Source: Hyphomonas polymorpha PS728 (GTDB taxonomy: Bacteria > Pseudomonadota > Alphaproteobacteria > Caulobacterales > Hyphomonadaceae). From it: DNA of 64,000 nt. The position numbers were made by a program, and so were the translations under genes. Positions 43,623-53,106 of the stretch are shown piece after piece (position 1 is the first letter of the stretch; every line of letters begins with the position of its first letter). Location: contig NZ_ARYM01000007.1 of assembly GCF_000685315.1 (NCBI RefSeq), forward strand, positions 62,001-126,000, read 5' to 3'. Under the pieces are notes generated by a model that worked only from the letters and a program-made list of their open reading frames with translations, was not told the DNA's origin and did not search any database.

Positions 43623-45824
43623 ATGCTCATCAAGACCTTGAAAGTACCACTCCTCGCCAGTTGCTCTGTTCTGGCAATCGGCCTGTTTCCATGCCTTGCC
43701 ATTGCCCAGGAAGCGGAGAAGCCAGAATCTGCGCTGGTCAACGAAACCATTCTTGTGACGGCCTCCAAGCGGGAACAGTCGCTCAGAGAAGTTCCAGGAT
43801 CCATTTCCGCGCTCTCAGAATCGGCGCTTCAGGATCTGAACGCGCAAAGCCTTTCCGATTATATCACGCGCATTCCAGGCGTCGTATTCAACGACTATCA
43901 GCCCGGGGTGTCGGAAGTAGTGATCCGCGGCGTTGCCTCGACGACGTATCATGAGGCCAACCAGACCGCGACGGGTTACTATCTCAACGAAATCCCGCTG
44001 ATCGAGCCCGGCTTCCCTCTGGTCATTCCGGACGTTGACTCTTTCGACCTGAAGCGCGTCGAGGTTCTGCGCGGCCCGCAGGGCACACTGTTTGGCTCGT
44101 CCTCCCTCGGCGGCGCCATCAATTATGTTGCCAAGGAAGCCGACCCGAGCGGAATGGAGGCGGGCCTGGAAGGCATGATCGCGTCAACCAAGGGCGTGGA
44201 CGAACTGTCCTATGCCGCAAAGGGCATGATCAACCTGCCCGTGATCAAGGACAAACTCGCCATCCGCCTGGTGGGGCTGCAACGCTTCGACTCCGGCTAC
44301 CTTGACAATACGCTCCTGGGGGAAGACGGCAGCAACGATCTGGGTGTAGATGGCCTGCGCGCCTCTGTCGTTTTCACACCGACCGAGACGACCCGCATTT
44401 CCGCATTGAGCATGTATCAGAAATACACCCTTGATGATCAGACATATGTGCTGTTTGGCGCGGATCCGGAAACCTTTGAACGCGCCACCAATGTTGCAGA
44501 ATATCAGAATACGGACTTCACGCTTCACAGTCTGCGTCTGGATCAGGAGTTTGATTTTGCAACCCTGACCGTCGTGGGATCCTATGTTGAAAAGTCCGCC
44601 GACCTGGCATTCGACTATTCGATTTTCGGCGGCAACGACCCGCGCACAAACACCCCTCTTCTCTCGTCCGGCTCGGGCGAGTCGACAACCGACTATCTGG
44701 AAGTCCGCCTCACATCCCCGGATGAAGGCCCGCTGACATGGATTGTCGGGGCCAACTATACGAAACTCAAGTCCGAGAATACTGACGCGCTCTATCTGGA
44801 AGGCATCGCCGCCTATATCGACGCCAATCCGGCCGAGTTCAACAATCAACCCGGCAGTCTCCTGGCTCCCGGCGACCTGTCAGAGCGGACGGTCAGCTCC
44901 AATTCGGTGACCGAACAGGCATTGTTCGGTGAAATCAAATATGCGTTCTCTGATCAGCTTTCGCTTACGCTGGGAGGACGCCTGTTCGAATACGAATCCA
45001 GCCCGCGTCTGACTTATCTGCCAAACGCAAACCTTATCGACCCGTTCGATTACCAGCCTCCGGCTGGAAAGGAATCGAGCTTTGTGCCGAAGGTTTCGCT
45101 GACCTACACCCCCAACGATGACATAATGGTATATGCTCTCTATTCTGAGGGTTTCCGGATTGGTGGGGTTAACGTCTATTCGGTGGCCTCTCCCGATCTT
45201 CCGCTGGCCTTTGGCAGCGATGCCACCAAGAACTATGAGATCGGCGCACGGATTGACCTGATGAATGACAGGATTTTCCTGGATGCCACCGTCTATCATA
45301 TTGATTGGGAAGACGTTCAGGCCCGCCTGTTTACCAGCGATTACAGGGCCTACACCGTGAATGGCGGCGGCGCCGAAATTGACGGCGTAGAGCTGGTTGC
45401 CACGATTGCGGCCACCGAGCAGCTCAATCTGTCAACGAGCATTTCCTATAATGATGCCCGCCTTTCCAGCCTGCTGCCCGGTGAGAATGCGCCCGCTGGA
45501 ACCCGTCTTCCGGGCGCGTCTGAATGGACCATCGCGAACACCGCGTCCTACCGGTTCGACACGCTTCCCTGGCAGCCCTTCGTGTCCCTGAACCACCGCT
45601 ACCTTTCCGAAGCCCCGGTGGATTTTGCTGGCAGCCTGGAAAAGGGCGACTACCATATCTTTGACCTCAATGCTTCCTTCGACGTGTCGAGCAATGTCCA
45701 GCTCAGCCTGTTCGCAAAGAACCTTTTTGATGAATATGGAATCCTGAATGCGCCCTTTGCCTTTGCGGGTTCGGTAACCCGGCCACGCAGCATCGGCATG
45801 TCTCTTCGGTACAATTTCAACTGA
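43623..45824 (+). CDS. TonB-dependent receptor without signalling domain
   Basis: A 733-residue outer-membrane receptor with a signal peptide ending near IAQ (residue 29), a TonB box ETILVTA at 41-47, and a plug with LSDYITRIPGVVFNDYQ and RVEVLRGPQGTLFGSSSLGGAINYVA. The barrel ends in an aromatic/asparagine tail (SLRYNFN). There is no STN domain, so it transports without direct signalling. The plug type is common among sphingomonad and hyphomonad receptors for non-siderophore substrates. The ATG at 43623 has a GGGGAAG site. A strong terminator follows the gene. Confidence 0.92.
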   Translation: MLIKTLKVPLLASCSVLAIGLFPCLAIAQEAEKPESALVNETILVTASKREQSLREVPGSISALSESALQDLNAQSLSDYITRIPGVVFNDYQPGVSEVVIRGVASTTYHEANQTATGYYLNEIPLIEPGFPLVIPDVDSFDLKRVEVLRGPQGTLFGSSSLGGAINYVAKEADPSGMEAGLEGMIASTKGVDELSYAAKGMINLPVIKDKLAIRLVGLQRFDSGYLDNTLLGEDGSNDLGVDGLRASVVFTPTETTRISALSMYQKYTLDDQTYVLFGADPETFERATNVAEYQNTDFTLHSLRLDQEFDFATLTVVGSYVEKSADLAFDYSIFGGNDPRTNTPLLSSGSGESTTDYLEVRLTSPDEGPLTWIVGANYTKLKSENTDALYLEGIAAYIDANPAEFNNQPGSLLAPGDLSERTVSSNSVTEQALFGEIKYAFSDQLSLTLGGRLFEYESSPRLTYLPNANLIDPFDYQPPAGKESSFVPKVSLTYTPNDDIMVYALYSEGFRIGGVNVYSVASPDLPLAFGSDATKNYEIGARIDLMNDRIFLDATVYHIDWEDVQARLFTSDYRAYTVNGGGAEIDGVELVATIAATEQLNLSTSISYNDARLSSLLPGENAPAGTRLPGASEWTIANTASYRFDTLPWQPFVSLNHRYLSEAPVDFAGSLEKGDYHIFDLNASFDVSSNVQLSLFAKNLFDEYGILNAPFAFAGSVTRPRSIGMSLRYNFN

Positions 45825-45846
45825 CCGGATCATCACCCGAGACAGA

Positions 45847-45885
45847 GCGGCGGACGTTTCCTCCCACGTCCGCCGCTTCTTTTTT
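45847..45885 (+). terminator. intrinsic terminator after the TonB receptor gene
   Basis: An 11-bp perfect stem (GCGGCGGACGT 45847-45857 with ACGTCCGCCGC 45866-45876) with an 8-nt loop is followed by TTCTTTTTT. It lies 23 bp past the receptor stop and 12 bp before the end of the convergent amidohydrolase gene. Confidence 0.92.
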
Positions 45886-45896
45886 GTCCGGCGTTT

Positions 45897-46913
45897 CTAG
45901 TCAAATGCCCTGATGAAAGCAGCGACATTGTCTCCCAGCGCCGCCACATTATAACCGCCCTCCATCACAATAGCGGTCGGCAGGCACAGGCCGGCAATGG
46001 CCTGGCTGAGGGTGGCGAAATCCTTGTGCAGTATCCTGAAGTTCGAGATCGGATCATCTTCAAAAGTGTCGGCGCCAAAAGACAGCACCAGGAAATCTGC
46101 GCCCCAGTTGGAAATCGCCTCCAGCGCAATGCCCAGCGTTTTCAGATAAGCGTCTATCTCTGTTCCATGCGGTAATGGCAGATTCAGATTGCTGTCTCCA
46201 GCGCCCCGTTCATCTGCATGCCCCCAATAAAATGGATAGTCTGTTTGCGGGTTGGCGTGGATCGACACAAACAGCACGTCGGGATCTTCATAGAAGATGT
46301 CCTGCGTTCCGTTTCCGTGATGATAGTCGATATCGAGGATCGCGACCCGCTTGCGGCCAAGCTGTTGAGCGTGGCGGGCCGCGATCGCAGCATTATTCAG
46401 ATAGCAGTACCCGCCCATATAATCACGGCCGGCATGGTGGCCTGGCGGCCGGCAGAGGGCAAAGGCGCTCCTGGCGCCAGTTTCCTGGACATGGGCCACG
46501 GCCGCCACGGCAGACTGCGCGGACCAGTACGCAGCGCTCCAGGTATCCGCCGCAATCGGGGTTGATGCATCGAAACTGAACTGGCCCATCTTGGCATCGA
46601 TGCGGACGAGATCCGCGATCCGGCGCCGGACGACCGGAAAGGTATAACCGATCGCATCCCCTGCCCTTCCGGCGGCGAGCCACTGGCTGTGCGCGGTCTG
46701 CAGAAACTCCAGATACCGCGCATCATGCACGGCAAGTAAGGGCCCCATACCGTGATCGACCGGCACCTTGAGCGCCGGGAACTGGCCGGCAATGTGTTTC
46801 ACACGATCAGGCTTTTCATTGTAGGGAACCCATTCTCCATTGTGGAGTTCGCGCAGGGGTGCATGAAGGGTCTGGCGGGGGTCGAAATAGACGATCAAGG
46901 CGCACTCCTGCAT
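45897..46913 (-). CDS. histone deacetylase family protein, probable acetylpolyamine amidohydrolase
   Basis: A 338-residue zinc hydrolase of the arginase/deacetylase fold. Visible active-site elements are the histidine pair in RPPGHHA (159-160), zinc ligands in DIDYHHG (Asp196, His198) and Asp282 in LSFGADTFEDDP, and the tyrosine-region motif MEGGYN near the end. The opening DPRQTLHAPLRELHNGEWVPYNEKPDRV is characteristic of the acetylpolyamine branch rather than histone deacetylases. It would remove acetyl groups from polyamines in the cytoplasm. It lies 116 bp downstream of egtD on the same strand; co-transcription is possible but no functional link to ergothioneine is known. Confidence 0.88.
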   Translation of the reverse strand: MQECALIVYFDPRQTLHAPLRELHNGEWVPYNEKPDRVKHIAGQFPALKVPVDHGMGPLLAVHDARYLEFLQTAHSQWLAAGRAGDAIGYTFPVVRRRIADLVRIDAKMGQFSFDASTPIAADTWSAAYWSAQSAVAAVAHVQETGARSAFALCRPPGHHAGRDYMGGYCYLNNAAIAARHAQQLGRKRVAILDIDYHHGNGTQDIFYEDPDVLFVSIHANPQTDYPFYWGHADERGAGDSNLNLPLPHGTEIDAYLKTLGIALEAISNWGADFLVLSFGADTFEDDPISNFRILHKDFATLSQAIAGLCLPTAIVMEGGYNVAALGDNVAAFIRAFD

Positions 46914-47029
46914 CGTGATGGGGACAAGCAGAAGAGGTTAGCCGAGCCCAAGGCTCGCCGCCATGACGAGACAGGCCAAAACTTCACTGGAAAGGGCACG
47001 CCCCGGGCCAGACTCCATCCGCCTTGCCC

Positions 47030-48028
47030 TTAGGCGTCAACCGGGCTGGGCGAGATTTCTGCCACGGTCAGGAAGTGAATGCTGAAACGGTGGTTTTTAT
47101 CGGTCCAGACCGCCTGCGGACTGAACCCTGCGGCTTCGGCAAGCGCCTGGAACCCTTCAACATCGTATTTGTGCGATGATTCTACATGTATCCTTTCACC
47201 GCAGTCAAAATCGAATGCCTGCCCGCATACCGTCACCGTCTGCCGGCACCGGCTGACCAAATGGATATCGATGGCGAAGGTGGACGGATTATAGTGTGCC
47301 TCGTGCCGGAAGGCTGATAGCTGGAAATCACCATCCAGTTCGCGGTTGATGCGCCGCAGAAGGTTCAGGGTGAATGCGGCGGTCACGCCCGCCCGGTCAT
47401 CATAGGCGGCCTCAAGCTCTGCCACGGGCTTGATGAGGTCGACGCCAACGATCATGGCGCCCCCTTCGCCCAGACAGTCGCGCCAGCCGGCCAGAAAGTG
47501 GCGTGCCTGTGGCCGGGTGAAGTTTCCGATGCTCGATCCGGGGAAAAAGCCGGCGATCCTTCCCTGGTCCGGCAGGGGCAGTCTGAATCCGGTTCTGAAA
47601 TCCGCCCAGACAGCATGTACCGGCAGGCCGGGATAGTCCAACGCAGCCTGCCGCGCCGCCGCGCCCAGCGCCGCCTTAGAGATATCGACGGGTATGTAGG
47701 CGGCCGGATCCTCCAGCGCCTCCAGAAGAAGGCGCCCCTTACGGCTTTCTCCCGAACCAAATTCAACCAGACGAACGCTGGGACCGGCAATATCTGCGAT
47801 CTCCGCTGCCTTGTCTTCCAGAAGGCACAACTCCGTACGCGTAATATAATACTCAGGCTGCCGGCAGATTTGTTCGAACAGGTCTGATCCGGTCTTGTCG
47901 TAGAGAAACCGGAACGGCACTGCCTTGTCCGTCCGGCCCAAGCCTTCGAGAACCGCATGGGAAAACAATTCCGGCCCCGGATCACGGTCGTGCCAATGGA
48001 AATTGGCGGGGCTTTTCAGATCAGACAT
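47030..48028 (-). CDS. egtD: L-histidine N-alpha-methyltransferase EgtD
   Basis: A 332-residue SAM-dependent methyltransferase converting histidine to hercynine, the first step of ergothioneine synthesis. Family hallmarks are the PEYYITRTE motif (58-66), the SAM site LVEFGSGES (88-96), PVDIS after it, and FFPGSSIGNF mid-protein. The ATG at 48028 lies inside the end of egtB (8-bp overlap), so the two are coupled. Length matches the family. Confidence 0.95.
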   Translation of the reverse strand: MSDLKSPANFHWHDRDPGPELFSHAVLEGLGRTDKAVPFRFLYDKTGSDLFEQICRQPEYYITRTELCLLEDKAAEIADIAGPSVRLVEFGSGESRKGRLLLEALEDPAAYIPVDISKAALGAAARQAALDYPGLPVHAVWADFRTGFRLPLPDQGRIAGFFPGSSIGNFTRPQARHFLAGWRDCLGEGGAMIVGVDLIKPVAELEAAYDDRAGVTAAFTLNLLRRINRELDGDFQLSAFRHEAHYNPSTFAIDIHLVSRCRQTVTVCGQAFDFDCGERIHVESSHKYDVEGFQALAEAAGFSPQAVWTDKNHRFSIHFLTVAEISPSPVDA

Positions 48029-49310
48029 CGGAAGCAAGGCGCACCCCCGAAAAAGCCCATCTGGCAGCAGGCGGATAGAAGTTGCGATAAGTGAGCCGCG
48101 CATGGCCGGGCGGAGTTACGCAGGCACTCCCCCGAAGCACCATCTGCCCCGACATGAATTTGCCGTTATACTCCCCTGCGGCGCCTTCCAGGGGCCTGAA
48201 ACCGGGGTATGGGCCATAAGCGCTTGCCGTCCACTGCCAAACGGCGCCGAAAACCTGCTGTGGGCCCGGCCCTGCCGCCGCAGGTTCCGGCATGGGGTGG
48301 AGCGAGGTTCCCTTCTCCGGCCACACCTCTCCAGCCGCGCGTTCCCATTCCTGTTCGGTGGGAAGGCGCGCGCCCGCCCAGCGGGCAAAGGCATCTGCCT
48401 CATAATAGCTGACATGGCAGACCGGTTCGCGAGGGCGAACTTCCCGCTCGCCGGTGAGCGTAAACTGGGTCCACCGGCCCGGCGCCTGCATGGACCAGTA
48501 TAGCGGCGCGCGCCAGCCCTCTGCCTGAGCGGTGGCCCATCCTTCCGACAGCCAGAATTCGGGGCGCTCATAGCCACCCGCTTCCATGAAGGCGAGCCAG
48601 TCGCCGCAAGTCACCAGATGCCTTCCTACGCGAAAGGCGTGGGTCCATGCCTTGTGGTGCGGCCGCTCATTGTCAAAAGCGAAACCCTCCTGCAAAGCAC
48701 CGATATTGACCAGCGCTTCCTTAAATTCGAGCCAGGGCGCCTGCCTGCGCGCCGCCAGCATACAGGCGCCAGATGGATATTCCGGCAGATAGGAGGGACG
48801 GCCGGGATTGGAAAAGAGCAGATGCTTGATATCCATCAGGATAAGCTCCTGATGCTGCTGTTCATGCTGAATTCCCAGCTTCAGCAGCGGCGCGGCGGCA
48901 TTCCATTCAGGGTCACTTGCGACATCAAGGAAGCCGCAAATCGCGGCATCAACCTCGCGGCGATAGGCCCTGACCTCATCCAGCGACGGCCGCGTTATGA
49001 GCCCGCGCCGGGCCCGGGGATGTTGTGCTCCGATCGTGTCGTAATAGGAATTGAATATATGGTTCAGTTGAGGGCCGGCAACGGGCGAAGAAAACCGCGA
49101 AAGGAGAAAGATATCAAAGAACCAGCTCGTATGTCCCAGATGCCACTTGGCCGGACTGGCATCCGGCATCGACTGAACTTGCTGATCTTCGGCGCTCAAG
49201 GGCGCAGTAATCTTCAGCGTTGCGGCACGCGTCTCAAGAAAGGCTGACCGCAATTCTTCCCTGCCCGTACCGGGCCGGGCCACCGACAGTTCGCCATGGG
49301 CCATCTGCAT
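48021..49310 (-). CDS. egtB: ergothioneine sulfoxide synthase EgtB
   Basis: A 429-residue non-heme iron enzyme that forms the C-S bond between hercynine and a thiol donor. The N-terminal DinB-like helical domain carries the iron histidines His57 (KWHLGHTSW) and the HxxxH pair His149/His153 (QHEQQHQE). The C-terminal formylglycine-generating-enzyme-like domain shows CHVSYYEADAFARWAGARLPTEQEWE and, near the end, VLRGSACVTPPGHARLTYRNFY. The ATG at 49310 follows a GAGGAA site and gives the usual length. Neither egtA nor egtC is visible nearby, so the sulfur donor (cysteine or gamma-glutamylcysteine) is open. Confidence 0.94.
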   Translation of the reverse strand: MQMAHGELSVARPGTGREELRSAFLETRAATLKITAPLSAEDQQVQSMPDASPAKWHLGHTSWFFDIFLLSRFSSPVAGPQLNHIFNSYYDTIGAQHPRARRGLITRPSLDEVRAYRREVDAAICGFLDVASDPEWNAAAPLLKLGIQHEQQHQELILMDIKHLLFSNPGRPSYLPEYPSGACMLAARRQAPWLEFKEALVNIGALQEGFAFDNERPHHKAWTHAFRVGRHLVTCGDWLAFMEAGGYERPEFWLSEGWATAQAEGWRAPLYWSMQAPGRWTQFTLTGEREVRPREPVCHVSYYEADAFARWAGARLPTEQEWERAAGEVWPEKGTSLHPMPEPAAAGPGPQQVFGAVWQWTASAYGPYPGFRPLEGAAGEYNGKFMSGQMVLRGSACVTPPGHARLTYRNFYPPAARWAFSGVRLASDV

Positions 49311-49611
49311 GTATTCCTCACTTTGCCTGGCGTTTACTCTGCCCAACGCCGCGCTTACTGAATTGTTCCGTAGCGACAGGCGTGGAATTTTCCTCTGTCT
49401 ACTGACATATTGAAGAGAGACGGCCCTCTGCTCAAACTTGCGCTGACCCGTAAAATTTCGCACCGCGCCGGAACCGGTACAGGTTTCGTGCGCTGGTGTC
49501 AGAGCATGTAGAAAGACCGCCCACCGGACCTGCGGTTCGCTACCGAGGTGCGGACGTGGATTTTCGGCCATGCTGCCGCGAGCGACGGCGGCATTCATGG
49601 GAGACTGAGCG
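49311..49611. other. 301-bp divergent region between egtB and the quinoprotein gene
   Basis: No gene supported. It should contain both promoters. No conspicuous repeat or operator was recognised. Confidence 0.5.
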
Positions 49612-52119
49612 ATGGCAGCAGGGGCCGCTACCGAACGCCGTGCCTGGCACCAGGCCTATCTCTTCTTTTCGACACTTGCGGGGGTGCTGGGCCTCGCCAT
49701 GGCAGGGCTCGGTCTCTGGCTCGCCGTGCTTGGGGGCACGCTCTATTATCTTCTGGCGGGTCTGGTCCTGCTCGCCGCGACGGTCTTCAGCTGGCGTGGA
49801 GAGCATCGCATATCCCTTCTCCTTTACGCGGCCGGGTTTGCCGGAACTGTGGTCTGGTCTTTGATGGAAATCGCCGGAAAGGGCTGGTTACCAGCCTGGG
49901 GCATCGATCTGGCGGGACGCATCGGCCTGCTGGGTGGTCTGATCGCTGCTGTCGCCCTCAGCTACCTCATGTGGCGCATTCCTCCCGGCAAGCCACTTCG
50001 CCGGTTTGGCCTCTTTTCCCTGCTCGGCGCAGCCGTGGCGGTGGCCGCACTTGTGCTGATTTATTGGGAACGGGTCGAAGCGGCCGGCCCCGCGCGCCAG
50101 TTGGCCGTCGCGGACGGATCCCCCGGAAATTCACAGGCGGAAGCCGGGGCAGACTGGCGTGCTTATGGCGGCACAGCCGGCGGCCGGCGCTACTCGTCCC
50201 TGAACCAGATTTCCGTGACGAATGTGGCCGGGCTTGAAGAGGCATGGACCTTCCAGACAGGCGACCTCAATCCGAATGAGGGCCGTGTGTTCTATTCCTC
50301 TCAGAATACGCCGATCAAGGCCGAGGATTTTCTTTATATCTGTACACCAACAAACAAGGTCTTTGCTCTTGATCCGGGATCGGGCGAAGTGCGCTGGAGT
50401 TATGATCCCGGGGTTCCGCACACGTCCATGGAATCCCTTTTTTCAGCGGCCTGCCGCGCCGTTGCGTATCATGATGATGGCGAGCCGGCAGGCCGGCCCG
50501 AGGCAATCGACCACATGCCGGCGGTGGAAGGCGCCATCGGCGCCGTGCCCCGCGGCGGAAGCGAATGCCACCGGCGCATTTACGTCTCCACCGCCGACGG
50601 CCGCCTCATCGCGCTCGACGCTGTCGGAGGGTTCCTCTGCGAGGATTTTGGCGAGGGCGGAACAGTAGATATGACAGCGGGGATGGGCCTGCGCGCGCCT
50701 GGCTTTGCGTCCAATACATCGGGGGCAACGGTCGCTGGCGGGCTTCTGATCCTTGGCCAGCAGGTCAGCGATAATCAGCGGCGCGACGCCCCCTCGGGCG
50801 TGGTGCGCGCCTATGATGCCCGCACCGGAGAGCTTCGCTGGGCGTGGGACGCCCTGCGCCCCGATCCGCAGGCGCTGCTCGCCCCCGGCGAAATTTATCC
50901 GCGCGGCACACCGAACGTCTGGAACGTTATTTCAGCAGACGAATCCCTCGGGCTCGCCTTTCTAGCCACCGGCAACGCAGCGGCTGACCAGTGGGGCGGC
51001 AACCGTCTGGCAGAAGAAGACCGTGTCACGGATGCCGTCATCGCCGTCGATCTGGAAACAGGTGCCGAACGGTGGGTCTACTCAACGATTACACACGATC
51101 TGTGGGACTATGATCTGGGCGCCCAGCCGGTTCTCGTGGACGTGACCATTGAAGGGGTGGCGCGCCGGGCGATCCTGCAGGCGAGCAAAACAGGCAACCT
51201 GTTCCTGCTTGATGCTCTCACGGGCGAGCCATTGCGGCCTGTCGAGTCCCGGCCAACGCCCCAGGGCCCGCCCCCTGGCGACTGGGTCGCGCCAACCCAG
51301 CCCCAATCTGTCTTTTTCCCCAATATCGGAGGCGTTCCCGGGCGCGATCCCGAGCAGATCGATGCGCGGCACGCTTTCGGCCTCACACCGGTCGACGCCG
51401 CGCTGTGCCGGATCAGCTTTCACCGCCACCGCTATGAAGGGATGTTCACGCCGCCCACGCCCGAGGGCGAAGGCATGCTGCTCTTTCCCGGCACGGTGGG
51501 CGGACTCAACTGGGGCGGTGTGGGCTATGACCCTGACCGCCGGCTGATCATCGCCAATAATTCCCGCCTGCCAAATCGCGTTGTGCTCCATCCCCGCGAT
51601 GAGGTCAGCGATCTGCCCGTGGGATCGGGGGGCGCCCGTCCCGACCAAGCCATTGCGCCCCATGCCGGCACGCCATTCGGTGTTACCCGGCCTATATGGT
51701 GGTCGCCATTGAAGGTCCCCTGCATCTCGCCGCCCTGGGGTTATATAACTGCAATCAGCCTTGATACAGGTGAGATCGTCTGGACACGGCCTTTGGGAAC
51801 GGGCTTTGATACCGGCCCGCTGGGTATCCCCACCTTCCTCAAGATCCCCACAGGCACGCCCAATCTCGGCGGGCCGCTTGTCACCGCTGGCGGGCTGACC
51901 TTTATCGGAGCGGCGCAGGATAACTTCTTGCGGGCATTTGAAACGGAAACCGGCAAGCTCGTCTGGGAAGCGCGCCTGCCCGCAGGACCGCAGGCGGGCC
52001 CCATGACCTATGAGCATGAGGGCCGCCAGTACGTCGCGGTTTCGGCCACCGGCCATGCGCGGTTTGAGACGACGCCTGGCGACTATCTCAAGGTATACGC
52101 GCTTCCGGACGCCCGGTAG
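49612..52119 (+). CDS. gcd: membrane-bound PQQ-dependent glucose dehydrogenase type quinoprotein
   Basis: An 835-residue protein: an N-terminal membrane domain of about five helices (residues 14-150), then a large periplasmic beta-propeller with quinoprotein motifs such as DWRAYGGTAGGRRYSSLNQI, THDLWDYDLGAQPVLVD and the closing GPMTYEHEGRQYVAV. This is the Gcd architecture, oxidising aldoses to lactones and passing electrons to ubiquinone. Length is slightly over the usual 800. It is divergent from egtB. No PQQ synthesis genes are in the window, so the cofactor is made elsewhere or taken up. Substrate preference cannot be read from the sequence. Confidence 0.9.
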   Translation: MAAGAATERRAWHQAYLFFSTLAGVLGLAMAGLGLWLAVLGGTLYYLLAGLVLLAATVFSWRGEHRISLLLYAAGFAGTVVWSLMEIAGKGWLPAWGIDLAGRIGLLGGLIAAVALSYLMWRIPPGKPLRRFGLFSLLGAAVAVAALVLIYWERVEAAGPARQLAVADGSPGNSQAEAGADWRAYGGTAGGRRYSSLNQISVTNVAGLEEAWTFQTGDLNPNEGRVFYSSQNTPIKAEDFLYICTPTNKVFALDPGSGEVRWSYDPGVPHTSMESLFSAACRAVAYHDDGEPAGRPEAIDHMPAVEGAIGAVPRGGSECHRRIYVSTADGRLIALDAVGGFLCEDFGEGGTVDMTAGMGLRAPGFASNTSGATVAGGLLILGQQVSDNQRRDAPSGVVRAYDARTGELRWAWDALRPDPQALLAPGEIYPRGTPNVWNVISADESLGLAFLATGNAAADQWGGNRLAEEDRVTDAVIAVDLETGAERWVYSTITHDLWDYDLGAQPVLVDVTIEGVARRAILQASKTGNLFLLDALTGEPLRPVESRPTPQGPPPGDWVAPTQPQSVFFPNIGGVPGRDPEQIDARHAFGLTPVDAALCRISFHRHRYEGMFTPPTPEGEGMLLFPGTVGGLNWGGVGYDPDRRLIIANNSRLPNRVVLHPRDEVSDLPVGSGGARPDQAIAPHAGTPFGVTRPIWWSPLKVPCISPPWGYITAISLDTGEIVWTRPLGTGFDTGPLGIPTFLKIPTGTPNLGGPLVTAGGLTFIGAAQDNFLRAFETETGKLVWEARLPAGPQAGPMTYEHEGRQYVAVSATGHARFETTPGDYLKVYALPDAR

Positions 52120-52153
52120 CTGACACCTTCAAGGGAGAGCGCTTAGCAGAAAT

Positions 52154-52423
52154 TCAGAGCTTGTCTTCGCTAGGCGGCAGGATTGAAGAGCGCACGTCCC
52201 GCAGGATCGTCCGGATTTCTGCCGTGTAGCCAGCGGCGGCGGCAAAGGCATCCACCGGAACAGCGCCAGGATCCTCCTGCGCATCCTGAGGCGGAAACGG
52301 CTCCCACAGCTCGGCAACCAGCCGCGCGGCCTTGTCCGCCGGCAGTTCCTTTACCAGCCACATCAGCAGCCGGCGCTGGGCAGTGAGCCGCGCTTCCAAT
52401 TCTTCCAAACCGATCGGTTTCAT
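52154..52423 (-). CDS. 89-residue protein of unknown function
   Basis: A small cytoplasmic, largely helical acidic protein (EELEARLTAQRRLLMWLVKELPADKAARLVAELW at the start, split here by no cysteine or signal). A GGAG ribosome site lies 8 nt before the ATG. It follows the DUF1989 gene by 26 bp on the same strand and may be a third member of that cassette. No family recognised. Confidence 0.6.
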   Translation of the reverse strand: MKPIGLEELEARLTAQRRLLMWLVKELPADKAARLVAELWEPFPPQDAQEDPGAVPVDAFAAAAGYTAEIRTILRDVRSSILPPSEDKL

Positions 52424-52449
52424 CGTCTGCGCTCCATTTCCTTGCGGCG

Positions 52450-53103
52450 CTATTGATCAGGCAGCCCATCGGCGAAAGTCGCCTGACGCGCTCCGCTTGC
52501 CGCATGAGGCAAGCCGGCAAAATCTGGCAACACATCATAATCTATGGGCTTATAGCGGAAATTGTTGGATTGCCCGGCGGAGCAACTGGTCAGCCCGACA
52601 ATCATATCCATCCGGGCCCGGAAGACAATGGAGTTGCCCGGCCGGCTCAGCGGCGGCAGCACCCTGATCTCTCCACTGTCTCCGTCTACGGCAACATTCA
52701 TGAAGCAGTTGAAGGCAATGGGAATCCGGTCCGGCGAAATCCCCCAGGGCTTCAGAACACGCTCCAGATTTTCCTGGCATCCGCCGGACGGAGACTCCTC
52801 ACCATAGATGATGCGGAAGGTGTCTTTTGAGCATGGCGTCAGCGTGAAGTCGTGCCGGCCGACCTCATCGGCGACGATATCAAACATCTCGCGGCTTCTG
52901 TTTGAATAGAGGCGGTCTCCGGTAGTGAGATAAAGCCGGCTGGCATAATCCAGCGATCTGCCGGAAGATAAAAACTCCCCGGTATCAGCGGCGGCGAATG
53001 CCACCATGTCGCTGACCTGTTCCCCTTCCGGGTCGGTCACTTTCAGATATTGCCCCGCCTTGATCAGAAAGGCGGCGCCGGATTTTGGGGGAATGCGCTG
53101 CAT
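52450..53103 (-). CDS. DUF1989 / urea-carboxylase-associated family protein
   Basis: A 217-residue protein of the DUF1989 family, which often neighbours urea carboxylase and related nitrogen genes. Typical segments are EGEQVSDMVAFAA near residue 27, DYASRLYLTTGDRLYSN, and NCFMNVAVDGDSG followed by RPGNSIVFRARMDMIVGLTSCSAG. The biochemical role is not established; homologues act near carboxyguanidine breakdown. It starts 3 bp after the YqcI/YcgG gene, so the two are co-translated. No urea carboxylase or allophanate hydrolase is visible in the window. Confidence 0.85.
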   Translation of the reverse strand: MQRIPPKSGAAFLIKAGQYLKVTDPEGEQVSDMVAFAAADTGEFLSSGRSLDYASRLYLTTGDRLYSNRSREMFDIVADEVGRHDFTLTPCSKDTFRIIYGEESPSGGCQENLERVLKPWGISPDRIPIAFNCFMNVAVDGDSGEIRVLPPLSRPGNSIVFRARMDMIVGLTSCSAGQSNNFRYKPIDYDVLPDFAGLPHAASGARQATFADGLPDQ

Positions 53104-53106
53104 GGT

